NCBI RefSeq assembly: GCF_024259515.1
Contig: NZ_JANBWE010000002.1
Location: forward strand, 496,001-560,000
Direction of reading: 5' to 3'
Length of the DNA: 64,000 nt
Source of the DNA: Salirhabdus salicampi
Lineage (GTDB): Bacteria; Bacillota; Bacilli; Bacillales; Alkalibacillaceae
The position numbers and the translations under genes were made by a program. How positions within the stretch are numbered: the first letter of the stretch is position 1; each line of letters opens with the position of its first letter. The notes below the pieces were generated by a model. That model made no database searches, was not told the origin of the DNA, and saw only the letters and a program-made list of their open reading frames with translations. Of the stretch, positions 55,034-64,000 are shown piece by piece.

Positions 55034-57676
55034 CTATGATAAAACTGTTTGGACATATTCTTTTGCATATTGGACAGCTTCGTCTAACTGTTCTGGGTTT
55101 TTCCCACCTGCTTGGGCCATGTCCGGACGGCCGCCGCCACCGCCACCACAACGGGAAGCAGCTTCTTTAATAAGTTTTCCTGCATGGAAACCTTGATCGA
55201 TTAAATCTTTTGAAACTCCAGCCGCTAATTGTACTTTTCCATTGCTGCTTGTACCTAATAGAACGATTCCGCTACCTAACTGTTGTTTTATATCATCCAC
55301 CATATTGCGTAAACCATTCATATCTGCTACATCAACACGGGCTGCTAATAAAGTCACACCGTTAATCGTTTCAACTTTATCCAAAATCCCTTTTGCTTCC
55401 ATGTTCGATAGTTTTGCTGTTAAGGATTCATTTTCCCGTTCCAATGTTTTTAATTCACTAAAGAGACCTTCAATTCGGTTTGGCACCTGTTCTTTACGGA
55501 CTTTCAATAACTGTGCAGCAGAATGTAACAACTGCTCACGACTCAATGTCCATTCATAAGCACTTTTACCTGTTACTGCCTCAATGCGGCGTGTACCCGC
55601 TCCAATCCCTGATTCGGCAACAATTTTAAACATTCCAATTTCGGCAGTGTTTTGCACGTGACAACCACCACATAGCTCAATACTGTAATCCCCTACAGAA
55701 ACAACCCGTACAACATCACCATATTTTTCACCAAATAGAGCCATAGCCCCCATCTCTTTTGCTTCTTTGAAGGAATGAAGCCCGGTGTTTACAACAATAG
55801 ATTCCCAAATTTTTTCGTTCACTTTTTGTTCAATTTGCTCTAATTCTTCTTCACTAATCGAACCAAAGTGTGAAAAATCGAAGCGTAAGCGATCAGCTGC
55901 TACTAATGAACCTGCTTGGTTTACATGCTCACCTAATACATCTTTTAGTACTTGATGGAGCAAATGTGTTGCCGTATGGTTTTTTACGATGTTAAGTCGT
56001 GTATCTTGATCAACAGTAGCTTTAACTGTTTCTTCTTTACGTAGAACGCCTTCTGTTACTTTAGCGAAGTGTAAGTTTTGCCCATTTGGAGCTTTTTGAA
56101 CATGTTCGATTGTTACAACACCATGGTCAGTTTTTAATGTACCGGTGTCTGCAATTTGTCCACCACTTTCAGCATAAAACGGTGTTTGATCTAAGACAAT
56201 ATACACTTCATCCCCTGCACTTGCCTCTGATGCAAACTGCTTGTCTTTAATTAACTCCAGCACTTTTGCCGAAGTTTGTAATTGATCATAACCGATGAAT
56301 TCACTTTCTACGTCAATCTCTCCAAGTACACCATCTTGAACTTGCATGGAATCAACTTTTTGGCGAGCTTGACGGGCACGTTCCCGTTGATTTGCCATTT
56401 CACGTTCAAAGCCATCTTCGTCAATGGTAAACCCTGCTTCTTCTACATACTCTTCTGTTAGTTCCTTAGGAAAACCATACGTATCGTATAAACGGAATAC
56501 TTCTTCTCCTGGAAATACATTACTACCTTTATCCGTTTCCTTTTGGATAACAGATTTTAAAATAGACAATCCTTCATTTAATGTTTCATGAAAACGTTCC
56601 TCTTCCGTTTTGATGACGTTCTCAATAAAAGATTGTTTCTTTTGAACCTCTGGGTAGAAATCATACATAATTGTGGCAACATCTTCTACGAGCTGGTACA
56701 TAAATGGCTTTTCAATGCCAAGTTGTTTCGCATAACGAACCGCACGACGCAGCAAACGTCTTAATACATATCCACGTCCTTCGTTAGACGGAAGTGCACC
56801 ATCTCCTATTGCAAACGTTACTGTACGAACATGGTCCGCAATGACTTTAAACGCAACATCATGCTCTTCATTCTCACCATAGAAAACCCCTGCTATTTTT
56901 TCCGTATGTTTTATAATTGGAAGGAATAGGTCAGTTTCAAAATTTGTCTTCGTATCTTGAATAACTGACACCATTCGCTCAAGCCCCATACCTGTATCAA
57001 TATTTTGCTTCGGAAGCGGGGTATAAGTATCATCAGGGTTATGGTTAAATTGAGAGAACACTAGGTTCCAAATTTCCAAATAACGCTCATTTTCTCCACC
57101 AGGATAAAGCTCAGGGTCATTTGGATCATTGCCATATGCTTCGCCACGGTCGTAAAAAATTTCCGAATTCGGTCCACTTGGCCCTTCACCTATATCCCAA
57201 AAATTCTCTTCAATACGTATAATACGTTCTTTCGGGATTCCTACTTTCGTTAACCATAAATCATAGGCCTCTTCATCTTCAGGGTGGACAGTAACAGAAA
57301 GCTTTTCTGGGTCAAAGCCAATCCACTTGTCACTCGTTAAAAATTCCCATGCCCACACGATAGCTTCTTCTTTGAAATACTCACCAATGGAAAAGTTCCC
57401 TAACATCTCAAAAAATGTATGGTGCCTTGCAGTTTTCCCAACGTTCTCAATATCATTTGTACGAATTGATTTTTGAGCATTTACAATTCGTGGGTTATCA
57501 GGAACGACACGTCCATCAAAGTACTTCTTCAACGTTGCCACTCCACTGTTAATCCAAAGCAATGTTGGGTCATCATTTGGAACTAATGATGCACTAGGTT
57601 CTACCCGATGTCCTTTTTCCTGAAAGAAATCTAAAAACATTTGACGAACTTGTGCTGAAGTTAATGTTTTATCCAT
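55034..57676 (-). CDS. alaS: Alanyl-tRNA synthetase
   Basis: This 880-residue class II synthetase has an aminoacylation domain with [11 protein letters not shown] and GMGLERM, an editing domain with [11 protein letters not shown] and CGGCH zinc site, and a C-Ala domain with [15 protein letters not shown]. It charges tRNA-Ala. The ATG at 57676 follows AAGGAGG. A T-box leader controls it. Confidence 0.97.
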   Translation of the reverse strand: MDKTLTSAQVRQMFLDFFQEKGHRVEPSASLVPNDDPTLLWINSGVATLKKYFDGRVVPDNPRIVNAQKSIRTNDIENVGKTARHHTFFEMLGNFSIGEYFKEEAIVWAWEFLTSDKWIGFDPEKLSVTVHPEDEEAYDLWLTKVGIPKERIIRIEENFWDIGEGPSGPNSEIFYDRGEAYGNDPNDPELYPGGENERYLEIWNLVFSQFNHNPDDTYTPLPKQNIDTGMGLERMVSVIQDTKTNFETDLFLPIIKHTEKIAGVFYGENEEHDVAFKVIADHVRTVTFAIGDGALPSNEGRGYVLRRLLRRAVRYAKQLGIEKPFMYQLVEDVATIMYDFYPEVQKKQSFIENVIKTEEERFHETLNEGLSILKSVIQKETDKGSNVFPGEEVFRLYDTYGFPKELTEEYVEEAGFTIDEDGFEREMANQRERARQARQKVDSMQVQDGVLGEIDVESEFIGYDQLQTSAKVLELIKDKQFASEASAGDEVYIVLDQTPFYAESGGQIADTGTLKTDHGVVTIEHVQKAPNGQNLHFAKVTEGVLRKEETVKATVDQDTRLNIVKNHTATHLLHQVLKDVLGEHVNQAGSLVAADRLRFDFSHFGSISEEELEQIEQKVNEKIWESIVVNTGLHSFKEAKEMGAMALFGEKYGDVVRVVSVGDYSIELCGGCHVQNTAEIGMFKIVAESGIGAGTRRIEAVTGKSAYEWTLSREQLLHSAAQLLKVRKEQVPNRIEGLFSELKTLERENESLTAKLSNMEAKGILDKVETINGVTLLAARVDVADMNGLRNMVDDIKQQLGSGIVLLGTSSNGKVQLAAGVSKDLIDQGFHAGKLIKEAASRCGGGGGGRPDMAQAGGKNPEQLDEAVQYAKEYVQTVLS

Positions 57677-57716
57677 TAACGTTTCCTCCTTCATAAACTA
57701 ATATGATAAAAGCATA

Positions 57717-57975
57717 AAAAAACCGCCCTTGCTAAAAGCAGGGACGGGTTATTTCCGCGGTACCACCCTGGTTATAGATCACGTGATCCATCACCTCAAG
57801 TCGCTATAACGGTGCGAAGCCGGCGGGTATTAACCGCACTCCAGACTAGCTTTCCACGACCCTTCATCTAGAATTTCTTTCAGCCAAGGAAATTCCTCTC
57901 TAAGATACATATGTATCATAAGATGGTCTGACGTGTACTCAATCCTTCAACGTGTTCAATCCTTTACATGCCGCT
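57717..57975 (-). promoter_or_regulatory. T-box riboswitch of alaS
   Basis: The minus-strand leader has AGAGAG, the GGCTG region, the antiterminator T-box TGGTACCGCGG (about 57766-57756) and a terminator with GCAAGGGCGGTTTTTTT. A GCT triplet at about 57850-57848 in the likely specifier loop fits alanine. Uncharged tRNA-Ala would stabilise the antiterminator. The specifier position is tentative. Confidence 0.92.
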
Positions 57976-58004
57976 ATTATAGATAACTGGAACCAATATG
58001 TCAA
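57976..58004 (-). promoter_or_regulatory. Consensus sigma-A promoter of alaS
   Basis: TTGACA (58004-57999), exactly 17 bases, TATAAT (57981-57976): a perfect consensus on the minus strand, directly before the T-box leader. Confidence 0.93.
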
Positions 58005-58015
58005 TGTTTTCCCCC

Positions 58016-59101
58016 TTACTTTTCCCCATTTTTCCATCCTTCTTTCATTCTAGTCATCATCAACGTATGATCCATAAATACTTTACCGATTGTTAATAAG
58101 GGAACGGCTAAGATCATGCCGATGATACCAAATGCTTCGCCTCCGATTAATAAGGCTAAAATAATGAAGATAGGATGTACATGTAAAGACCTTCCTACAA
58201 TATAAGGTGAAAGTAAGTTGCTTTCGATTAACTGTACAACAAACACTACGATCACTACATATAACACCTTTTGAACTGAAATGGTAAAGGCGATAATCAC
58301 AGCAGGAACTGCCCCTAATACAGGGCCAAAATAAGGGATAATATTCGTAACACCCATGAATGTTCCAAGCAATAGAGGATACTTCATCCGGATGGCCCAT
58401 AGGAGTAAACTAGATATGACGCCGACGAATAAGCAAACAAGTAGTTGCCCCCTTAAATATCCTCCTAAACTTTTATTTAAATCATTCGCATACGTTTGCA
58501 GTCGTTCTTTATTTCTTTCAGGGATTACCATGACAATCGCCGATTTAAAACGATAGTAATCTTTTAGTACGTAAAATACTATAACAGGTATGACAGCTAA
58601 AATAATGAATACATCGGTAATACCCGTTAAGGAGGAAATGACATTCGTTAATAAAGAGGCGATAAAGTCTTCCATTTGTAAAAAGATTTCATCTAATCGG
58701 TCGTGAAATTCCTCAGGTAAATCTGAAGTAGATAGATATAAGTTGTAAATCCAACCTTGGAAAGTCTCCATTAATGCTGGAATGTTTTTTGTTAACTCCT
58801 TTAACTGTTGTACAAATACCGGATAGGCTTTGTACAAGCCGTACATCGCTCCTCCAAAAACCCCAAAGTAAATAAGTAATATAGCAGCCCATCTTGGCAT
58901 CATATGCTTATGCAACCACTCTACTAACGGATGTAACAAATACGCAAAGAAGGCTGCAATAACAAATGGCGTTAAAATCTTAAATGTAAATACAATAATT
59001 TCTTTATAGAACGGATACGTCTTCACTACTAAAAACACTAGTACGGAAACAATTAAACTAACGATAAGCCAAAACAATAATCTTTTTTGCCGATCGTTCA
59101 A
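58016..59101 (-). CDS. yrrI: AI-2E family transporter (YrrI)
   Basis: This 361-residue integral membrane protein of the AI-2 exporter superfamily has helices at the N-terminus, a central amphipathic section (about 110-150) and the C-terminal NIIPYFGPVLG and LIGGEAFGIIGMILAVPL. Substrate not established. Its stop lies in the alaS promoter region. Confidence 0.88.
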   Translation of the reverse strand: MNDRQKRLLFWLIVSLIVSVLVFLVVKTYPFYKEIIVFTFKILTPFVIAAFFAYLLHPLVEWLHKHMMPRWAAILLIYFGVFGGAMYGLYKAYPVFVQQLKELTKNIPALMETFQGWIYNLYLSTSDLPEEFHDRLDEIFLQMEDFIASLLTNVISSLTGITDVFIILAVIPVIVFYVLKDYYRFKSAIVMVIPERNKERLQTYANDLNKSLGGYLRGQLLVCLFVGVISSLLLWAIRMKYPLLLGTFMGVTNIIPYFGPVLGAVPAVIIAFTISVQKVLYVVIVVFVVQLIESNLLSPYIVGRSLHVHPIFIILALLIGGEAFGIIGMILAVPLLTIGKVFMDHTLMMTRMKEGWKNGEK

Positions 59102-59121
59102 ATTCGATTTCCCCCCTAATA

Positions 59122-59146
59122 GAAAAAGACAGCATACCGCTGTCTA
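59122..59146 (-). terminator. Terminator after the zinc-ribbon gene
   Basis: AGACAGC and GCTGTCT arms, GGTAT loop, T-rich tail on the minus strand. Confidence 0.75.
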
Positions 59147-59186
59147 CCCCTTCATGATAAATTTGTTTTAAGCGAAATCATAAAGG

Positions 59187-59375
59187 TCACCATTGGGCTG
59201 TTAAATCTTCCTCATTAAATAAATCATCTAATGATGATAAAGAACCATCTTCTTCTACTTCGTGGACGTTTATCTTTCCGTTAACAACAGCTAGTTCTAT
59301 TAAACAGTTCCAGCAATAAAATTGTTGATGACCGATTTTCCCTAAATTTTTTCCTTGGCAATTTGGACATTGCAT
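59187..59375 (-). CDS. Small zinc-ribbon protein of unknown function
   Basis: This 62-residue protein has two Cys pairs, CPNC (about 3-6) and CWNC (about 21-24), forming a zinc ribbon, and an acidic tail. I do not recognise a function. AAAGGAGT precedes the ATG. Between recD2 and the AI-2E-family permease, a position where B. subtilis carries small uncharacterised genes. Confidence 0.8.
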   Translation of the reverse strand: MQCPNCQGKNLGKIGHQQFYCWNCLIELAVVNGKINVHEVEEDGSLSSLDDLFNEEDLTAQW

Positions 59376-59456
59376 AGCGCTAACTCCTTTATGAAATGCT
59401 AGCTATATTATTGCCCAATCATTGCCAATCTATACTTACATGAATGTTTTCTAGTA

Positions 59457-61760
59457 TTACATAAAATCATAAGGGGAAACGGACTCATCTGTATCTTCTG
59501 TCGGTTCATCAAGAAGAAACACTGACTGCAAACGCTCTATGAGTGATGTATTTCGAATATTAATATCCTCAATCTCTGATCCATGTATAAAAGCTCTTTC
59601 ATCCCCACAAATAATTAATGAACGTTTACTTCTCGTCACTGCCGTATATAGTAAGTTTTTCTTTAACATCCTTCTATAATCGGAGACGACAGGCATAATG
59701 ACAATCGGAAATTCACTACCTTGTGATTTATGAATTGAAATACAATATGCGTGCATAATTTGATTCAAGTCTGATCTTGCATATGTTACTTCCTTCCCAT
59801 CGAACTCAATCACAATTTGTTCCGTTTTTTCTGTCGTTTCTTTTGCTTTGAATATGGCGCAAATTTCTCCAATATCTCCATTAAACACACCTTTTTCAGG
59901 TTGATTAACTAATTGGATCACTTTATCACCCGTTCGATAGGCGACATCTTTAGTTTGAATTTCCCGTTTTTTTTCCGTCTTTGGGTTTAACAACTGTTGC
60001 AATGCATCATTTAAAGAATTAATTCCTACTTCTGTACGGTACATCGGGGCTAACACTTGAATATCCTTAACAGTATACCCTTTGTCAACCCCCTTTTTTA
60101 CGATGTCGACAATGAGTGGGATTACATTTGAAGTGGAGCAAGGGATAAAAGAAAAGTCATCTCCTTTTTTCAACGACTCTTGGTCAATTTTCCCCCGTTT
60201 CATTTCATGGGCTAGTTCAATAATACGAGATCCTTCTTTTTGTCGATAAATTTCCTGTAGGCGACAAAATGGAATTTTTTCTGTTGATAATAAATCTGAT
60301 AAAACTTGTCCGGGTCCTACGGATGGTAATTGATCTTCATCCCCAACTAATAAAACTTGCATATCATTTGGAATAGCCCGAAACAATTGGTTCGCTAACC
60401 AAACATCAACCATAGAAAACTCATCAATAATGATGAATCTTCCCTTCAACTGTTGGTGTTGATCAAATTCGAAGTCTTGTTGGCCTGTCCATCCTAAAAG
60501 GCGGTGAATCGTTTGGGCTGGTTGCCCAGTCGCCTCGCTCATTCGTTTTGCAGCTCTTCCAGTAGGTGCACATAATATCACTCTATCTTCATCTTTATGT
60601 TCATCAACAGGAATCTCATTTAATTGAAAAAAAGCATTGATAATCCCTTTAATTACGGTCGTTTTACCAGTACCTGGGCCACCTGTTAAAATCATCACTT
60701 TTGATTGAAGGGCTTGTTCAATAGCCTCGTACTGTTCTTGACCATAGCTTAGTTCTTCCACTTCTTCTATCTCACCAATGGTCTTCAAAATATCTGCTTC
60801 TGTATATTGGTAATCCACCGGTAAGTCGATTAATCGTTTTAATTGTTGACTTAACCCGACTTCAGCATAGTATAAGGATGGAATATACACACGGTCATTT
60901 TCGATGATTAATAACTTTTCTTCGGCTAGCATTGTCACCTTTTCTTGAATAACCTCATTGGTTAGCGGCTGATCGGACTCGTTCAATAATTGTTTTATTT
61001 GACCGAACATGGTTTCAAATTGTACGTATACATCTCCCTGTTGGGATTGCTTTGTTAAGATGTGTAAGCAACCCGCTTGAATACGATCAGGATGATCCGG
61101 GGGAATACCGATTGCTTTCGCTATTTCATCTGCTCTACGAAAACCGAAGCCTTCTATATCAAACACAAATCGATACGGGTTATCTTCCAACTGATTGATA
61201 ACATTCCCTTGATAAACTTCAAACAACTTTTGGGCCATTTGCAGACCTATTCCGTACTCCGCCAATGCCATAACAATACGTTCAAACCCTTGATTTGCCC
61301 GTAATGCTTGCACAAAACCTTCCATCTTCCCTTTCGGAAAATTCGGGACATGCTCAAGTACAGATTGATCTTTTAAAATCAAATCAATGGCCTTTTCCCC
61401 TAAAGTGGCTACAATGTTTTCCGCGGTTCTTTTTCCGACTCCATAGAATAGGTCACTAGATAAATAACGAACGAGACTATCCTTTGTTTCAGGAATGTCT
61501 TTTGTATATGTAAAGACATTCAATTGTCTTCCAAACTTTGCATGTTGTTCCATATCCCCATAAAAAATATAATCTTGATTTTGTTCAAGGGGAGGGAAAT
61601 ATCCCTTCACAACAATTTCATCCGATTCTAATTCATCATTTGTCTCTAATACGAAAATCAGGGCAATGGAGAATTTTTCGTCTGCATTATGAAAGATGTT
61701 TCGTACGAGTTCACCTTTTACATACGTTCGATCTATCTTTTCCTTTTCGAAATCTTCCAT
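59457..61760 (-). CDS. recD2: ATP-dependent DNA helicase RecD2
   Basis: This 767-residue superfamily 1B helicase (YrrC) has an N-terminal extension with helix-hairpin-helix elements (about 90-240), Walker A GGPGTGKTT near 350, DEFSM, QEIYRQ and the C-terminal HKSQGSEF. It moves 5' to 3' and protects replication forks. It lies after the TPR gene, as in B. subtilis. Confidence 0.95.
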   Translation of the reverse strand: MEDFEKEKIDRTYVKGELVRNIFHNADEKFSIALIFVLETNDELESDEIVVKGYFPPLEQNQDYIFYGDMEQHAKFGRQLNVFTYTKDIPETKDSLVRYLSSDLFYGVGKRTAENIVATLGEKAIDLILKDQSVLEHVPNFPKGKMEGFVQALRANQGFERIVMALAEYGIGLQMAQKLFEVYQGNVINQLEDNPYRFVFDIEGFGFRRADEIAKAIGIPPDHPDRIQAGCLHILTKQSQQGDVYVQFETMFGQIKQLLNESDQPLTNEVIQEKVTMLAEEKLLIIENDRVYIPSLYYAEVGLSQQLKRLIDLPVDYQYTEADILKTIGEIEEVEELSYGQEQYEAIEQALQSKVMILTGGPGTGKTTVIKGIINAFFQLNEIPVDEHKDEDRVILCAPTGRAAKRMSEATGQPAQTIHRLLGWTGQQDFEFDQHQQLKGRFIIIDEFSMVDVWLANQLFRAIPNDMQVLLVGDEDQLPSVGPGQVLSDLLSTEKIPFCRLQEIYRQKEGSRIIELAHEMKRGKIDQESLKKGDDFSFIPCSTSNVIPLIVDIVKKGVDKGYTVKDIQVLAPMYRTEVGINSLNDALQQLLNPKTEKKREIQTKDVAYRTGDKVIQLVNQPEKGVFNGDIGEICAIFKAKETTEKTEQIVIEFDGKEVTYARSDLNQIMHAYCISIHKSQGSEFPIVIMPVVSDYRRMLKKNLLYTAVTRSKRSLIICGDERAFIHGSEIEDINIRNTSLIERLQSVFLLDEPTEDTDESVSPYDFM

Positions 61761-61775
61761 TGCCGTTACTCCTTT

Positions 61776-62435
61776 TTATTGGTCTCTAAACTCTTCTACC
61801 TTTTGTTTTCCATGTGAAGCTAATAAATGATCAGGTTGAATATCTAAGGCCGTTTCAAAGCAATGTAGCGCCTTATCGTATTGATCTTTATATAAATAAG
61901 CCACACCTAAATTGTACCATGCATCACTATGTTCTCTCTCTAATTGCAGGACTTCCTCCATGACTTCCATCATAAGATCAATTTGGCCTGTGTTCGCTAA
62001 TGCTAGACCATACTGGAACTTTGCATCGATATCCTTGTCGTTCAACTCTACTGCTCTTTGCAGATAAGGTAAGGCAAGTTTTGGTACTTCTTGATGGACG
62101 AAGGTCATACCAAGCATGAAATATACGTCCCCTTGTTCCAAGCCGGCTTGCATCGCATTTTGAAAGGACTGTTGAGCTTTTTCGTATTCTTCTAAATCAT
62201 AATATATATTTCCTAACCCGTAATGTGCTGTACCAATCTTTTCATCAAGTTCAATCGCCTTTTTGTAAAACCGTTCCCCTCGCTCATAATCCTTTATATG
62301 CACGAGTAAGTTTCCGAAGTTCACATAGCCTAGCGGGTCATTCGGATTTTCCTCAATTGCTTCAGTGAACGCCTTCGCTGCCTCTTCAAACTTCTGTTCT
62401 TGCATATACTCTATCCCTTTTTGAATTTTGTCCAT
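61776..62435 (-). CDS. yrrB: TPR-repeat protein (YrrB)
   Basis: This 219-residue protein consists of about six tetratricopeptide repeats of 34 residues, with consensus-like A-F-A-P positions. Such proteins bind partners. It sits between mnmA and recD2, the place of yrrB. Target unknown. Confidence 0.9.
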   Translation of the reverse strand: MDKIQKGIEYMQEQKFEEAAKAFTEAIEENPNDPLGYVNFGNLLVHIKDYERGERFYKKAIELDEKIGTAHYGLGNIYYDLEEYEKAQQSFQNAMQAGLEQGDVYFMLGMTFVHQEVPKLALPYLQRAVELNDKDIDAKFQYGLALANTGQIDLMMEVMEEVLQLEREHSDAWYNLGVAYLYKDQYDKALHCFETALDIQPDHLLASHGKQKVEEFRDQ

Positions 62436-62456
62436 TTTTTATTGCCTCCTTACAGT

Positions 62457-62488
62457 AAGAAACCCTAACTCACATGAGTCAGGGAGCT
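62457..62488 (-). terminator. Terminator after mnmA
   Basis: CCCTGACTCA and TGAGTTAGGG arms (one mismatch) with a two-base centre and T-rich tail on the minus strand. Confidence 0.85.
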
Positions 62489-62490
62489 TC

Positions 62491-63615
<1,125 letters not shown>

Positions 63616-64000
63616 TTATGATGTTAAACGTTTCACGATTTGTGAAACTTTCTTTGCACTTTCAATAATGTGTTCCTCTTCATTAGAACGACCAAAGCTA
63701 AACCGAATTGAATTTGTAGTTCGGTCATCGCTTGAACCGAACATTGCCGACAATACATGTGATGGTTCAACAGAACCAGCTGTACATGCCGATCCACTCG
63801 ACGCAGCAATACCTGCTAAATCAAGGTTCGTTAACATTCCTTCAACATTCGTACCTGGGAAGCTAATATTTATAATTCCATTAACAGTTGTTTGTTCGTC
63901 ACCATTAACCGTAAAAGACACCCCTTCTTCACGTAATGTGTCAATAAAAAGTTGCTTACGTCTTTTATTTTTCTCATTACGCTTCTCACGATGTTCAATT
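63616..64000 (-). CDS. Cysteine desulfurase, C-terminal part (cut by window edge)
   Basis: About 127 residues are visible from the window end. The active-site loop SSGSACTAGSVEPSHVL contains the catalytic Cys that takes the persulfide. The fragment fits the IscS/NifS class and the B. subtilis YrvO gene that precedes mnmA and supplies sulfur for 2-thiouridine. The PLP-binding Lys lies outside the window. Confidence 0.92.
   Translation of the reverse strand, partial: IEHREKRNEKNKRRKQLFIDTLREEGVSFTVNGDEQTTVNGIINISFPGTNVEGMLTNLDLAGIAASSGSACTAGSVEPSHVLSAMFGSSDDRTTNSIRFSFGRSNEEEHIIESAKKVSQIVKRLTS

Overview
The window looks like a chromosomal segment of an endospore-forming member of the Bacillaceae (Bacillus and relatives, moderately low GC). 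The evidence is the gene content and order: a yqfB-yqfC-yqfD-phoH-pgpH string, the hrcA-grpE-dnaK-dnaJ-prmA-rsmE-mtaB heat-shock operon behind a CIRCE element, the comEA-comEB-comEC competence genes, the gpr-spoIIP sporulation pair, sda, sigK, and the udk/greA/pbpI and alaS-ireB-ruvX clusters, all close to the Bacillus subtilis arrangement. Many genes start with TTG or GTG behind strong Shine-Dalgarno (SD) sequences, as expected for this group. I see no rRNA, tRNA, CRISPR array, prophage or insertion-sequence transposase.

Layout. Positions 1-6537 (minus strand) hold the 5' end of pgpH, phoH, sporulation genes yqfD and yqfC, yqfB, flotillin floA, nfeD, yqeY and rpsU. Positions 6715-7638 carry a Na/Pi cotransporter on the plus strand. 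Positions 7675-19539 (minus) run from deoC through mtaB, rsmE, prmA, dnaJ, dnaK, grpE and hrcA to hemW and lepA. Positions 19669-22389 hold yqxA, spoIIP and gpr; rpsT follows on the plus strand, then holA and the divergent small gene yqzM. Positions 24403-33887 hold comEC, comEB, comEA, divergent comER, and the yqeM/rsfS/yqeK/nadD/yhbY/aroE/yqeH/yqeG series. A DnaA-box-rich region precedes sda. Positions 34562-39838 are a plus-strand Mrp antiporter operon containing mrpA, C, D, E, F and G but no mrpB. Then come sigK (uninterrupted), a YjcZ-like small protein, and a large secreted transglycosylase/SH3/CWB2 protein. Positions 43521-44803 look like an acquired module: one methyltransferase gene between short direct repeats, enclosed by longer imperfect inverted repeats. 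From mtnN to the end (44814-64000, minus) are yrrS, a KTSC-like gene, pbpI, greA, udk, the tRNA hydroxylation/methylation genes trhP2, trhP1 and trmR, mltG, a DUF1292 gene, ruvX, ireB, alaS with its T-box leader, an AI-2E-family permease, a zinc-ribbon protein, recD2, a TPR protein, mnmA and a partial cysteine desulfurase.

How the genes work together. Protein folding and its control form one operon. Sporulation is represented at entry (sda checkpoint), engulfment (spoIIP), late mother-cell transcription (sigK) and germination (gpr). tRNA wobble-uridine modification is strongly represented (trhP1/trhP2/trmR for 5-methoxyuridine, mnmA plus its sulfur donor for 2-thiouridine, mtaB for position 37). 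The Mrp operon suggests sodium/pH homeostasis.

The observations I find most worth checking are a 19-bp hairpin that buries the spoIIP ribosome binding site and abuts its start codon, the repeat-bounded methyltransferase module, the absence of mrpB, and the start-codon puzzle of sda.
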